Shown here in pieces: positions 32,960-47,155 of a DNA stretch of 64,000 bases. A model generated the notes under the pieces. That model saw only the letters and a list, made by a program, of their open reading frames with translations, had not been told where the DNA came from and ran no database searches. Made by a program: the position numbers and the translations under genes. The stretch's first letter is position 1, and each line of letters begins with the position of its first letter. This DNA comes from Brachynemurus nebulosus (Eukaryota; Arthropoda; Insecta; Neuroptera; Myrmeleontidae): positions 2,100,501 to 2,164,500 of the forward strand of contig JAPWDM010000024.1 of assembly GCA_035578155.1 (NCBI GenBank). The letters are read 5' to 3'.

Positions 32960-34740
32960 TTTTTTAAACTTTTTACATTTTTAAATAACCTAATATTTGT
33001 GAATTGCATTTGTTATAAAAGTAAGTTCATTTTTAACTTCCCATAGGAAGTTATTGTAATGGGTCCGATTTTACGAATCGCAAATTTTGACATATCTCCA
33101 CGTTTCAAGGTCACTCGAATCCGAATCCATGGTTTTTAGCGTAATGTCTCTGCGTGTGTTCGTTAGTTCGTTCGTGAATTTTTTTTCGTCTCGCATATCT
33201 CGAGAACAAATGATGATATCAACTCCGAACTAATTTCATTAGATGCGTAATCAAAAAATGAAGACCGGATAAAGTTTTCAGCAAATTCGGATTAGCGGTT
33301 TATTTTTTGTGGTAAAAAAACAGAATTAACTTTATTAAGATAACATAGATTATATGGATTTTTTACCATAACATAATTATATAATGGCCTAACAACCTTG
33401 ATTGATGTTAAAAACGCCAGTATTTTATTATGAACTTAAAAAAAAAAAAAAGAAAAAAAAAACGAAATACGAAGCTGTTTTTGAAATATATTTTGTCTCG
33501 CATATCTTGAGAACGAATAATGTTATCATTTGTCTGATAAGGGTGGAGCCCCCACCCTTAGGTACAGAAGGCGAAGCCCCCGGTATGGTGCAAGGGACAA
33601 AGCCTATATCGGGGGCCCAGGGGAGAAGTTGCCTGAAATGAAAAAAGAATTATTTATGTACAGTAGCCTCTAGTCTTTAAGGACACCCAATGGGAAGTTG
33701 ACAGTGTGGGTAGACCTGCCCCCCAAATTTTTTTTAAATTTTTTAAAATTGCTATTCGCCTATTTGTATTTAGAATAAAAATAATGCATTTAAGACACAT
33801 TGAACACTACCATTGAATTCCGATGTAAAAATGGGAGAAGTGGGGGGAAAAGTAATGTGGAATCCCTAAAAGGCAGTAGCTGGACACTAACTCAATACAC
33901 GTACAAAATTTCAGCCCTCCAGTTTTCCTTAGAGAGTCTCTAAACGTGTTAGAAAAAGAGCAAAAAAATTAAGGAAATATTGGCGTAAAAATCGTGGGGG
34001 TAAGGGTTAAAAGTTGAAACCTCCAAAAAGCAGTGGCTGGCTATTAGCTTAACTTGTGCACAAAATTTCAGCCCTCTAGGATTATTTGGGGAGATTTTGA
34101 CCCGAACGAAACTGTTAAGAAACAAGAAAAATCATTTTCTTTTTTATATAAAAATGGTGGGGGTAAGGGTTAAGAGCTGAGACCCCTAAAACGCACCCCC
34201 TTGATACTAACTCAATCCGAATACAAAATTTCAGCCCTCTAAGTTTATTGGGGTGACCCGTGCGAGTGGTACAAACTTCAAAAACGTCAAAAAAGCATGA
34301 AATTGTAGCTTAAAAATGAGGGGGGTGGGGGTAAAATATTAAAAGCTCCAAAAAGCACAACCTCGGTACGAACATTATTAACACACCAAATTTTAACCCT
34401 CTGTGTTAATTCTGGGGGAGCTGTGAGCGTGTTAGATCCAGCCAAAATACTTTTTTCCCCCTCTACTCTCTCCAAATCATCCTAGGAAGCTGAATTTTGG
34501 ATATGTTGTAGATAATTAACCGAAACATTATTTGGAAAACACGGTTTGGAAAAGTTTTATTGTTTTACCGCCCCCCACCACCCTCTTAAAGGTTGGGTCG
34601 GATCCAAAATTTGCCCAAAATTTGACCCCACTTTGGTAGTATTGTTGTACATCGGAATGAGCCCCACTTACTAAATTTCAGCTCTTAAATTCCATAGGGG
34701 GGCCCTACGCATATTGAAAGGTAGCGGGAATATATATATG
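32960..34740 (+). mobile_element. Modular non-coding element, copy B, interrupted
   Basis: It follows copy A in the same orientation with the same order of 160 bp modules. Its left end is split at about 33,034 by the 700 bp dispersed repeat. The (TA)n array is reduced to about 11 bp at 34,730. The tail with 'cgtgttctacgggtcc' is missing, and a pogo-like element begins at 34,763. Confidence 0.8.
33035..33735 (-). repeat. 700 bp dispersed repeat, copy 2, inserted in element B
   Basis: It starts 'cttcccataggaagtt' and ends near 'gtagacctgccccccaaa'. Copy A has the uninterrupted sequence 'gtaagttcacttttttttaa' at 31,485, giving an empty site. The partner is at 18,545-19,240. A poly-A stretch at 33,438-33,461 sits where the partner has poly-T. 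Confidence 0.85.
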
Positions 34741-34762
34741 GCGGGAGATGCCATTTTTATTA

Positions 34763-35999
34763 CAGTCAAACCGTTGATTTAATCGAAAAATTGTTCAAAT
34801 AAGAGTTGTAGATATCGACGGGGGCAAGCGATTGCTGTAATCAGGAGCTTTATAGCTCTTATGGTTTTCAAGCTATGATGCAAACTTATAGTTTTTTTTT
34901 AAATGGAAACGTGTGTTTAAAAGTTTTTCAAAAATTTGTTTATGATTCAAGACTACCAGTAACACTTAAATTTTTCATTGTTTTAGCTCATATTTTTGAG
35001 TAATTACGTTTTAAAAATCACACTTTTAAATTTCTTACTCAAGTGCTTGCAAACGATTAGTATTTTACGTAATTTAAAAAGATATTAGCTAAATATGGCC
35101 GCCAGTTTAATCAATGTAGTAACGAAAAATTAAACGACTAGTACGTTTTCCATTGGAAATTAAAATTATTATATAGATTAAACTATCATATAAAAATGAT
35201 AACTAAATACAATAAGGAAATAGAATTTCAGTTTTAATTCATTGAAAAATAAAAAATAAATACTCCGAAAAGTCACTGTTTGACAGATACATAGGCGTCT
35301 AAACATATTTTTATAGTAAGTATTGTCAAAATAAATGACAAGTTTTTTGTGAAAAAACTTCTCCTTTTTAATTTGGGTTTTTCTAGTTAACCTCACTTTG
35401 CTATTATTAAGAAACGCCAATGTCACTTTGTTGTATACATGTATTTAAATAAATATAAAATAAATATATTTTTCAGTAAATTAATGAATAACTTCAAATT
35501 ATTTTTAAATTAATTTACTTTAAATACTAATCTTTTAAAATAATTTGATTTTATTATGCAAAAATGTTAAAAAATTGAAAAATAAACATTAATATTCATC
35601 CGACATCTATATTCCAAAATCTGAATTACTACCATTTGTGCTATAGATACAATAGTGGGAAAGGTTCTTTTCTTGGATGTAATAGAAATGTAACCGACCA
35701 AAACACTGTCGATTGAACTATCCTCAAATACATTTTTACCGCCTAATTGATAAATTAAAGAAAAATTCAAAAAATGAACTTGGGTAAAAAATTTTTTTTC
35801 TTCATTTATGTTATTAATTGATGCATTAGATCAGTTTTATCGAAAAATTAGCATAGAGTCTCATTTAAAAATCTATAAGTTTGTATCATAGCTCTAACCA
35901 TAAGAGCTATAAAGCTCCTAACGATAGCAATCGGTTGCCCCCGTCGATGTCTACAACTCTTATTTGAACAATTTTTCGATTAAATCAACGGTTTGATTG
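34763..35999. mobile_element. Pogo/Tigger-type non-autonomous element with long inverted arms
   Basis: Termini CAGTCAAACCGTTGATTTAA and the complement of CAATCAAACCGTTG are flanked by TA (34761-34762 and 36000-36001). Arms of about 130 bp (34,763-34,893 and 35,868-35,999) pair almost fully. The 970 bp between has no recognised coding sequence. TA duplication and the CAGT start fit pogo/Tigger. Confidence 0.75.
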
Positions 36000-36033
36000 T
36001 AATCAACATGACAACTCTCGAAAAACTCACATA

Positions 36034-36034
<1 letters not shown>

Positions 36035-36112
<78 letters not shown>
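36035..36112. repeat. (TA)n microsatellite, left part of a split array
   Basis: About 78 bp of TA that runs directly into the left end of a Tigger element. The right part resumes at 37,093. Confidence 0.95.
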
Positions 36113-37199
<1,087 letters not shown>

Positions 37200-37210
<11 letters not shown>

Positions 37211-40200
37211 ATATTGCAGCTATATCGTCAAAACCGTTTTTTTATAATAACTCTAGTCAAATTATAAGAAAACCAAATATTGTCAACTAATGTTGTCTCT
37301 TACAATACACCTAATAAATTTTAGTATTATTATAATTTCGCTAAACTCATTTAGAGAAATTGTGAAGTGTCATGCTTTTTGGCAATATAACCAAATCAGC
37401 TTACAGGAAAATATGTATTGTAAAAGTAAACACGATATGAATACGAAACTAATGATGTCAAAAAACTACTGAATCGATTTTGTAAGTTTAGATATTTACA
37501 TAAATATGCTTTGGAGTAACCGATAAGAAATTTTTATTCCGTTTAAAAGTTTCCGTGGGTTGTAAATACTAAAATAAATAATGGGAGCATTCGAACCGCC
37601 AAAGTGTCTTGATCTTACTTTTAAGAACATTACACTTGTTTTGAAGTGCTTTTGTCTTACTTTTGAGATATTTGTATATTCCTGTCTCACTTTCCATGTT
37701 CTTGAAAGAAGGGTGAAGGTATGTATACGATGTAATACGATGTATACCGAACGCTATTACTTGATTACATATAAACTATGACCTTCACCCTTCTCTTAAG
37801 AACATGGAAAGTGAGACAGGAATATACAAATATCTCCAAAGTAAGACAGAAACACTTCAAAACAAGTGTAATGTTCTTAAAAGTAAGATCAAGACACTTT
37901 GGCTAGGTGCGTTTCGAATACTCCCAATGTCTTTACTACTAAGCCTATTTCAATAGAATTTTATGGGGATACTTATATGGTTTAGAATAATTAATAGGAT
38001 AATTTATATCCTGGTTGAAGGTTCCTACAGGATATGAATACGAAACTAAGTGGTATCAAAACTACAAAACCGATTTCAATCAAATTTGGTATGAATACCT
38101 TTATGCTTTGGAATAACAAACAGAAAATGTTTATCCCGATTATAGGTTCCCATGGGAAACCAAATAAATTATTCAGTCAGCCCAAAATTATTGAAACGAT
38201 TTCATTCAGTTTTAGTATGGATACTTATACCTTATGGAACAACACATAGGATAATTTTCATCCTGATTAAGGATTCCCTCAGGAAACAAAATAAATTATT
38301 CAATCACGTCAGAACTATTGAACAGATTTCAATTAAATTTAATTTGGATTTAGAGTAACTGCTGGGATAGTTTGTATCCCGATTGAAAGTTCCTAAGGGA
38401 TATGAATATGAAACTAATTAATGTCAAAACTACTGATTCCATTTCAATCAAATTTGATATGAATGCTTGTATATTTTGGAATAACAAACAGGAAATTTTT
38501 ATCCCGATTATAGGTTCCCATGGGAAATCTAATAAATTGTTCAATAACGTCAAAACTAGGTAAGCGATTTCAATTCTATTCAGTACTGACGCTCACATGC
38601 TTTGGAATAGCTGGTGGCATAGTGCGTATCCCGACTAAACGATTCTGTGGAATATGGATACGAAAGGTCCCCGTGGGAAATAAACTAATCATTACATACA
38701 AAAGTTGTATTGTATACTTAACCTATATTCAAATTCAAATACTTACATTTCAAATACTTACATTCAAATTCATTTCACTTACAATTAACCATGCTTCATC
38801 ACTGAATTTAAATAATTTCTGTTTTCATGGTTTTATCCCTTTTATTATTGAATTTACGTAAATTTTAAATTTGCAGTTTGTTTTTAGAAAAGAATAGAAT
38901 ATTGATTTGTTTCGAATATAAGAATTATTTAATTTTTTAACGATAACTCAGGATCAATTGTATTTGAAATGAGGTATATAGCTACATACAATAGTAATTT
39001 CCGAACAATTAAAATTAAATAGAACTTGATCTGTTTGTCACGTTTTTCTCTTATGTCAAGTATATAATATAATAATAATTTTATTACTTTATGGTTTTGT
39101 AAATTTTTCGTGCAATGATCCAAACACCCTCACCGGTCTAGTCGATCTTTAAATATAAATTTTGAACATATGGTATGGGGTAGTTCAACATAACGGATGA
39201 ATAATACTTTTTTTTTTAAATACATAGTTTTATGATTTTTTAAGTGAATGCTATTGTTTGACTTCTTTCTCCCAATCCGTATGCTATAAATCAGATATTT
39301 TTATGTGAATTTCAAAAGAAAACCCTGATGTCCTTCACAGTACAAGAATTTTAATTTGTATGTCATGGGAAGACTCATCAGCGATATAAACCAGATTAGT
39401 ATCTGAGCTGTAAGCCCTAGACTACCCCTTAATGAAAATTTTATTAAAGCTAATAATAAAAAGCTCGAATAATAATAAAAAGCTGAAAAATATTTTAAAT
39501 TGAAATCTTATTATGTGTCCGGTTTTTCTTTTAGAAAACCGGGATAAAACTCTTGTAAATATTAATTCACAATAAAGTAGTTCAACCGCTTTGATATAAT
39601 TAAAATAAATTCCATGTTCCTACCGAACGATATCTCGGAAAAAAACGGAGCAGCAATTTAATATTATTTCTAAATTCTTTAGTCAATCAATAAACAATCT
39701 AAAGAAAATCAACATTAATAATTAATTTATGAAATAGTAGCTCATTTCCCACGGGAATCTTCAACCTGTATAAAAAGTATACCATATATTTATTATTTTA
39801 AGGTATATGCCAATACTAAATTTGATTAAAATTGTTTCAGTAGTTTTGGTATTATTTCCTCTCGTAATAGTAGGCGATAGGAACTTTCAAACGGAATTTT
39901 CAAACGAACTTTCAAAAACGGTTAGTTATTAAAAAGCATATCATATAAATACGTATCTAAATCAAATTTAATTGACATTCGTTCAATAATTTTGAGGTGA
40001 CTCAAGAATTTAGTCTGTGTCCCACTGGAACTCTTAACTGGGATAAAAATGTTTCTATCAGTTATTCCAAAGTGTATAACTTTATATACGAAATCAAACT
40101 GAAATCGCTTCAGTAATTTTGACCTGACTGATAATTTATTTTGTATCCCTCAGGAGCCTTTAATCGGGATAAAAATTTCCTTCTTGTTATTCCAAGTATA

Positions 40201-40555
40201 AAAATGTCCTTGCTAAATTTAATTGAAATCAATTTTGTAGTTTTACACTAATTAGTTTCGTATTAATATCCCGCAGGAACCTTCACCCAACATATAAATT
40301 ATCCTATCAGTTATTCTAAGCCATAAAATATTTCTACTAAATTTTGTTGAGATCGGTTTAGTAGTTTTGATACCAATTAATTTCAAACTTCACAATTTCT
40401 CTAAATAAGGCTAGCGAAATTATAATAGCACTGAAATTTATTAGGTGTATTGTAAAAGACAACATCAGTTGACAATATTTGGTTTTTTTATAATTTGACT
40501 AGCGTTATTATAATTAAACGGTTTTGACAATATAGCTGCAACATATATATGACAT
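37200..40555. mobile_element. 3.35 kb foldback with about 120 bp tandem modules
   Basis: End arms at about 37,205-37,375 and 40,380-40,550 are reverse complements ('atattgcagctatatcgtc' and 'gacaatatagctgcaacat'). Inward, 37,480-38,680 has degenerate units of about 120-125 bp with 'tttggaataacaaacag', 'tttatcccgattataggttcc' and 'catgggaaa'. The same motifs appear in complement at 39,740-40,400. The centre (about 38,870-39,740) has nothing recognised. No coding. A 343 bp MITE is nested. Confidence 0.75.
37583..37925. mobile_element. Palindromic MITE nested in the foldback
   Basis: Arms of about 135 bp pair around a loop of some 60 bp. Termini GGGAGCATTCGAA and the complement of GGGAGTATTCGAA are flanked by 'aat' on both sides. 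The class is uncertain; a 3 bp duplication suggests Harbinger-like mobilisation. Confidence 0.75.
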
Positions 40556-40660
40556 TTTTTTCTTCAGAATCGTATTCTTATCGTATAGGCTTCGCCGTTC
40601 TTGTCGTATAGGCTGTATAAGTCTAATTTTTTAAAGGAAAAATTCGACTAAAAACATAAA
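40556..40660 (+). repeat. Solo tail of the modular element family
   Basis: It matches the tail after the (TA)n in copy A, with 'gtataagtctaatttttt' and 'ggaaaaattcgactaaaa'. A short 'catatatatg' precedes it where the array would be. Confidence 0.7.
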
Positions 40661-41879
40661 TGTTAGTATTACTGAAAAGCAATATAGAACATTTTTTACC
40701 AATAAAATAATAATATTTATAAAGAATAATATATTTAAGTATATTTGATAAAAGCTAAGCAAATTTGTCGAATAATTTTCACCGACAATAATAAACAATT
40801 AGTAGAATATAAACATAAATAAAATTTAACTATTTCATATTCATAAAGTTATAAAACCTTTTAATCTTTTCCGAATAACAATAAATGAAAATGAATTTTT
40901 ATTTGCCAAAAAAATAAAACGTAAAAGTTAGATAATATGTAATTATGTATGTAGACAAACAAAGTACTATAACCAAAGGCATTACTGTAAATTAAAACTC
41001 AATAATGGTTTTTGTCATACTATGACGGCTCCTTTTTTAGGTAAGTAGTGTCTGAATTACTTTTATATAAGGTAAATACGTGTAAGATTACAATGATGGA
41101 AACGTTAGCAATATTTTTGTCTATTTTTTAAATTTCATTTTTTGGACACTGCCAAATGAAGAATAATTTTTAATACAGCGAACAACTTCAACCCTGTACA
41201 GATTGTCCACTATGCCCAAAAGGGGAATGTTCAGTTACTTTAACTTAATAAAGCCTTTTTTTCTAGGATAGTCTTGTAGTTATTCTAAATGTAGAAAAAG
41301 ATTTTATAGGCAAAGAGATTTAATTTTTAAATAAAATTTATAGGAAAATATTTAATTCATTGTCAAAAAATCCTTCATCCAAAATCTCAGCGCACGCTAC
41401 TGTTTTAGAGAAAATAATCAATGTTTTGCCAATTTTGAAATGGAACATCAAAAAGAAAATTTTGTATGGTTTTCTATAATAATTAAATGTAACCATGTCA
41501 AAGTTCAGTATCAATGACCTAAAGTTTTTAAAATAAAAAGTGGTCTTTTCTTATATACCTATTGTATTCAAAATTTGGTAATTTAACATACATATAAAAT
41601 CGATTTCATAAAACAATAGTTAAGTATAGTATTTAAAAGCTCTAATTTCATAAGTGGAATTGCTGATTTAAGTAATTTATGAATAATAAAATTGTCGTCA
41701 TTGATATCTGAGTCATTATTTTTAAAACTGGTAAAAGTTCACTTGTTCGTGATCAGTTAATAATTTCATTCCAAATAACTGCAAAGTAAGATTATTTTAA
41801 TTTATTAATGAATACGAAAATTTAATCAAAAGGCCAAAATGTAATATAAATAATGGTTTCCTATCAATTAAAAATATTC
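40661..41879. other. AT-rich sequence, nothing recognised
   Basis: No domain, hairpin or repeat seen over 1.2 kb. Confidence 0.4.
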
Positions 41880-42195
41880 AATATTAATAGATTTGAGCGT
41901 TAATATTAATAGATTTGAGCGTTACTTTATGGTATTCCATATTTGTAAATAATAAACAAATATTTTACTTCGCAAAAATACCACTTTTATTTTGAAACTG
42001 TGACAATAATGTTTCGAGCCGTCAGTTCATTTTCAAACATGAACATGAAAATGAACTGACGGTTCGAAACAATATTGTCACAGTTTCAAAATAAAAGTGG
42101 TATTTTTGCGAAGTAAAATATTTGTTTATTATTTACAGATTTGAGCGTTACTTTATGGTATTCTAAATTTGTAAATAATAAACAAATATTCAAAA
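41880..42195. repeat. Head-to-head Penelope-type terminal repeats
   Basis: A palindrome centred near 42,044 pairs 41,930-42,040 with 42,048-42,155. Each half carries a hammerhead-like 'gaaaatga'-hairpin-'cgaaac' motif. Flanking strings 'gatttgagcgttactttatg' recur at 41,890, 41,915, 42,140, 54,190 and 54,280. Confidence 0.6.
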
Positions 42196-42890
42196 CAGTT
42201 TAACTGATTTTTTTTTATTAGCGAATTTTAATTACGGAAATTTAGCTATTACAGCAGCTGTCATGGTGAAGCTTGAGCCCGGTACTTTTTTCCTAAATTG
42301 ATAAATCTGATAATCTTGAAAATGAAAAAAGGACGTGTGTGTCTGCATTAGACAAAAATTTAAAAAAAAAATCGAGATAGAACCCTATTATTATTAGTGA
42401 TTTTATTTTGAGTTAGTACGCATTTTGAAAATTTTATTTTCATATACGCAGTTCTTTGGAAATTTGCTATTAGCCAGGGTGCTGCAACAGGGACTTTTTA
42501 AGTTTATATATATAGATCAAATCAACTAAAAACAGTCTGACGTCCTCAAATAAATACAAGAAATAAATCAAAAATAGACGTACCTAGTTTTCTATCTCCT
42601 TTTCTTTTTATTATTTTTATATACTAGAGTAACTGTACTTAAAATTGTGCATCTAATTTTGCTTCGTTTATTAATGACATCAGACTATTTTTTGTTGATT
42701 TGACCCATACCACTTTTAAAAATAACGGTTCATTGGTTTTGATTTGCGCATATTATTTTATACAACATTCTTATTTGCAAATTCAGTGCTATTATAAAAT
42801 TTTAATTTTGAATAAATACAAAATAGGATGTGGTCAATACGCAACTTTCTCCATTAAATATTTAAAAGAAAAAATTCATATTTTTTATAT
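42196..42890. other. AT-rich sequence, nothing recognised
   Basis: No feature is supported here. An open frame at 42,700-42,930 has no domain and runs into the mariner end. Confidence 0.4.
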
Positions 42891-42892
42891 TA

Positions 42893-43397
42893 TTGGGTCA
42901 TCCGGAAAGTTCGTGCCGTTTTTGGTGTAAATGTTCATCACGATTTTCTTCAAATGACCGAAAACTGTAGATTTTGAATGCTCAAAAGTTGCCGCTAATT
43001 CTTGACATTTTGTCTCGAGTATCGCTTTATTTCTTGACACTGTCAATACACAAAGGTCGACCGGAGGGAGTCTTATCTTCCAAAGAAAAATTACCTTTTC
43101 AAAATCTAGCAAACCACTTTCTACAAGTTCTGTCAGAAAGCGCATCATCACCAGAAACACTACAAATATTTTTCGTTGCGTCAACTGCATTAGTACCTTT
43201 TTAAACTCTTGCTCACCGTTATTTACAAAAAAAAAAAAATTTAAACACTGTTTAAAGATTTATGATACATATTAAAAGCAGCACTATCTGCCTAACACTA
43301 ACATGTTGGTACATGTTGCGTCTGCGGTTGCTACTTAAAGAAATATGAATTCAACCGAGCGGCTCCGAAAATGGCACGAACTTTCCGGATGACCTAA
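42893..43397 (-). mobile_element. Internally deleted mariner transposon
   Basis: Termini TTGGGTCATCCGGAAAGTTC and the complement of TTAGGTCATCCGGAAAGTTC are flanked by TA (42891-42892 and 43398-43399). The TIR type matches mariner elements of insects. About 500 bp remain of a usual 1.3 kb. Confidence 0.9.
42945..43190 (-). pseudogene. Mariner transposase N-terminal fragment
   Basis: The frame contains 'LVESGLLDFEKVIF', corresponding to the end of the first helix-turn-helix unit, then 'KCQELAATFEHSKSTVFGHL' plus KKI, which matches the second helix-turn-helix that binds the TIR. The DDD catalytic domain is absent. The GRP-type linker is degenerate. The frame then runs through the TIR, so it is a deletion remnant without activity. 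Confidence 0.7.
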
Positions 43398-43399
43398 TA

Positions 43400-45539
43400 A
43401 TATGTATGTTAAAAATTTTATTCATAAATAAAAGAAAAAACAACTTGAGAATATGTTAATCACAAAATAAGTTTTATTAATTGCACCATTACATAACTAG
43501 AACGGAACAAATTTTCACAGGTCAGGTCTATAGTTGACTTAAAAAATCTGAATCCTCAACAATGTGTAGAGGGTGATTAAGTACTTAATAACATAAAAAA
43601 TATCAGTTGCCCCTAAAAAACGATTTTAAGGGATGAAGCACCCTCTCAAAGTTGGAATTCAAATCGTTGGAAATTTTGTTTATACGCACTTTACAGAGTT
43701 CTAGTAATAAATATAATACTAATATTTATTTATACTAGTATTATGGGCGCAAGCTAAAAAGAACTTTTTTATCTACATTTGAATTTATCTTTGTCTGTCA
43801 TATTAATAAATAGAAGTTTACTCAGTCACTCATATAAAAACATAATTCCTTTGTTTGGTTGGTAACTATGGAAATAATACAATTTGTGTTCCCCTCACCT
43901 CAGTTTCTGGAGGTCTTTTGCACCCATAATAAGACGCCCTGATAAATTATCAAATAATCACTTGATATAGGTGGCTATAGTTTCAGTTCGGAGCGAATAT
44001 CTGCCTCAACTAATTTAATATAAATAACACCCAACTCCTTAGACGGTTTTGAGATTGTGGTTTCAATCTAATTTTGAAAATACGTAATTGCGTAAAGTTG
44101 CGATTTATTACATTAATTAATTATTGCGTAACACATAATGTATGTACATAGGTAAGTATATGCCCCCCTGCCTAGTCAATTTTATTGATAACAGGTTTTA
44201 TCCACATACATATGTACATACATCTATAGATAGACATATCGTACCTATTTGTATTTTTTTTTTTTGAACAGTTTATTCATGGTCTATTAAATATTTTTCA
44301 TCGACTGAAAGGAAAGTGATTTAAATTTCAAGGTTATAAAAGATATATCAAGAGATCAAACACCTTTGTCTGAGAAAGTAATAAACTAATAATAAATTCA
44401 AAATAAGTTGATAAATACACGTATACACACACAAACACGCACACACATACACACACACACACACACACATGTTATCTGTGCAATATAGACGAAGAGTATT
44501 ATTAAATGCATTATTAAGAAAACTAAAGCTTTATTCAACTGAAGCTTTTATTTCCTAAACTGGTCTGATTTATGTGAATGTATTTTTTTAATGCATTAAT
44601 CCATATAGGTACATAATATGCATAATACTAACTGAGACCCGCGGTTTCACTCGCGTAAAATTACTTGAATTAAGGGTTTAATTATTTTTAAATCAGATAT
44701 TGCCAAATTTTGTACAAAATTAATTACATTTTTAGTTCGTCAAACGACTCTAAGATAACCATCTTAATATTTCAACAGCATGGCTAATTTCCGCACCGTA
44801 AGCCCTCTATGTAGATAGCCGTACCAATTTTTGAGACACCAAAGCCCTGGGAGACCATATAAACCTCATTTTTAGTTTTTTTAGAGATCTTAGTAGTATC
44901 TGAACAAAATTTAGTTAACTTTTAATTTGGGCCCTATTTTGTAACACTGACGGAAAATTTTGACCACACGTCCATTTAAATTTAAAATTGGAAAATTTTG
45001 TACAAAATCAGTTTTTTATAGATCTTTGCTCCGCCCACTTACAAATAATATTATTATTATTACATATTTGTATGATCTTCCAGAAATTTTTCATGGTTCA
45101 ACATTTACAATGGATTTCAGTTGTGATCTTTTACTAGCTTAAAGGACAGGACAGACCAGTCTGTGCAATCGTTACAGCAAAAAAGTAATTATACTTGACA
45201 TAAGAGCTAGAACGTGACAAATTGAAATTTTTATCATATCCAAAGTATGTTTAGTTAATTCACAAGTAAAAGCAAAATAAAAATTTCAAAATAGGAAAAT
45301 TAAATTCCAGACATTACTTTTAAATTTATAAAATACAGTAACATCAATGTTATGTATCATCTTACAAATCAATCATCAGGTGATAAAGTTTGTTGACTAC
45401 TTATGTTCACGAATATCTATTACATGCCGACATTATATGTATCATATTAAATTTAATATTCTAGAAAATATCCAAAATACAATTCCTCACAAAATTAGTT
45501 GGACCATAGAACACTAGAAGCCAACTAATATCAAAAAAG
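43400..45539. other. AT-rich sequence with a (CA)n tract
   Basis: A (CA)n microsatellite lies at about 44,424-44,470. A 'gacccgcggtttcactcgcg' string near 44,637 resembles a common arthropod repeat core but could not be classified. No gene recognised. Confidence 0.4.
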
Positions 45540-46230
45540 TGTAATTCGCTTGGAGTCATTTGTAGGCCAGTCACAGCTTAAGGCATGTAGTCAGTCAGTG
45601 TCCGTCACCGAACACACAGTACATTGTTAGACAATGCTTAGACATTGTTACTTAAATTGGACAGCTTGGTCTGTCCCATAATACGTGTGTTGTAGTCGTT
45701 GTAGTAGTATGTGTGAATACGCACACAGACGCAACCATTAAACCAATACCACTCATAGAGTAATAAAGACAACATATCTATGCCTACACTACTGGAACCA
45801 GTGTAACATGTAAAATATAGACAATATGTTGTATACACACACTGAGTTTACATTGTATTAGTGCGATTTTGTGTATTTGTGTGAGTAACGCAGCTAGTAG
45901 GGGCGGTCACGTGGGTCAGACACTACACGCATGTACTAGGGGATGTAACCGATGTAACAATACCAACAACAATCAAGTCCATTATCGTGTGGTTGATCTT
46001 CAATCATCGACTGCTACTGACAAACTGACAACTAAGAAGCCTAATGAGCACAGAAGTACACACTCGTGATTTCAGAAAAGAGATAGTTGCGGGGTCTCTG
46101 TCCTCTGTGAATACCACTGCAAACAGTGTGTATCTACACACCAGAGTGGGGAGATTTTACGTCACAGACTCATTACAAGTGGAACAGAGACATAGAACAT
46201 CTAGTTTGACCCCTTGAGTTGGACAGTCTA
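45540..46230. other. Less AT-rich, non-repetitive stretch; possible host exon or promoter
   Basis: Base composition here is clearly more balanced than the surroundings and no inverted repeat or TE signature is visible. It contains 'tcagtcagtg' (45,590), which fits the arthropod initiator, a 'cacgtg' box (about 45,907) and a plus-strand open frame at 45,869-46,069 with no recognised domain. Any gene claim is speculative. Confidence 0.25.
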
Positions 46231-46388
46231 AAAAAAAATCAATATTTGCACTACTTGATGATTTTGGAGTATACGCTGAAATCAGTGGAATTGGTGTACC
46301 TATATATCAATAAAAAAAAAGTACAAATAATTTCGATTATAATTAAATTTAAAAAATTTCATTTGATAAACAAATAACTACCAAGATA

Positions 46389-46854
46389 CAATGGACTCCC
46401 GATTATCCGAGATAATTGGGACCAAAGCCACCTCGGATACGGAAAAACTCACATAATACAGAGGTTATGTACTACGATGTTAAAAAATTGAAAATGACGC
46501 ATGAAAATATAAAATATTTGTTTATTGTAATTTAAAACGTAAAACTGACACAGTTACATATACCAGAAAGAAATAAATAAAAAATTCATTTCTTAAAAAA
46601 TCTTTGATTGTTTTTTGGGTTAAACTTTGTCCCCTCTTCGATGACACGATGTTTCGCCAACGCTGAAAAGTTATAATATCATTGCGGTCTACATTCTTCT
46701 TTTTGGCCTATGGAAGCAAGAGCAGCGGTAATTGATTTCAACCCATAGGAATGCGATATTTTTGGAGTTATCTCGTTATTTTTATTTTCGAATGACTAGC
46801 TCGGTTAACCCGAAATCTCGGTTAACTGAGTCTCGGATAATTGAGAATCTACTG
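46389..46854. mobile_element. Pogo/Tigger relic
   Basis: Left end CAATGGACTCCCGATTATCC and right end complement of CAGTAGATTCTCAATTATCC match each other and the Tigger terminal pattern. The left flank is TA, the right flank TG, so the duplication has probably mutated. The 470 bp hold no clear transposase. Bases 46,855-47,155 after it hold nothing recognised. Confidence 0.7.
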
Positions 46855-47155
46855 TGAATTAAAAAATTCTCAAACATGGTTAAAAAACTTAGTTTCAATC
46901 AATATTTGAAAGATGCTTTTATTACCGCGTCTAAACGATTTGACATTGACCTAACTAAATTTTCAATCGTTAATGAGCTAATGGTATTCCATTTTTAGTT
47001 TAGATGATTAGTTAAGTCAGTTATGTTTGAAGTTTTATTTTTTCTAATTTGAATTTCCAAATTATGCTTTAAACACCTATGGCGCTTAAGTTTGGCAATT
47101 GTGGATATGGCTAGTTTTAGCTAACTTTTCCATTTTCCATTATTAGTTTTTTTTA

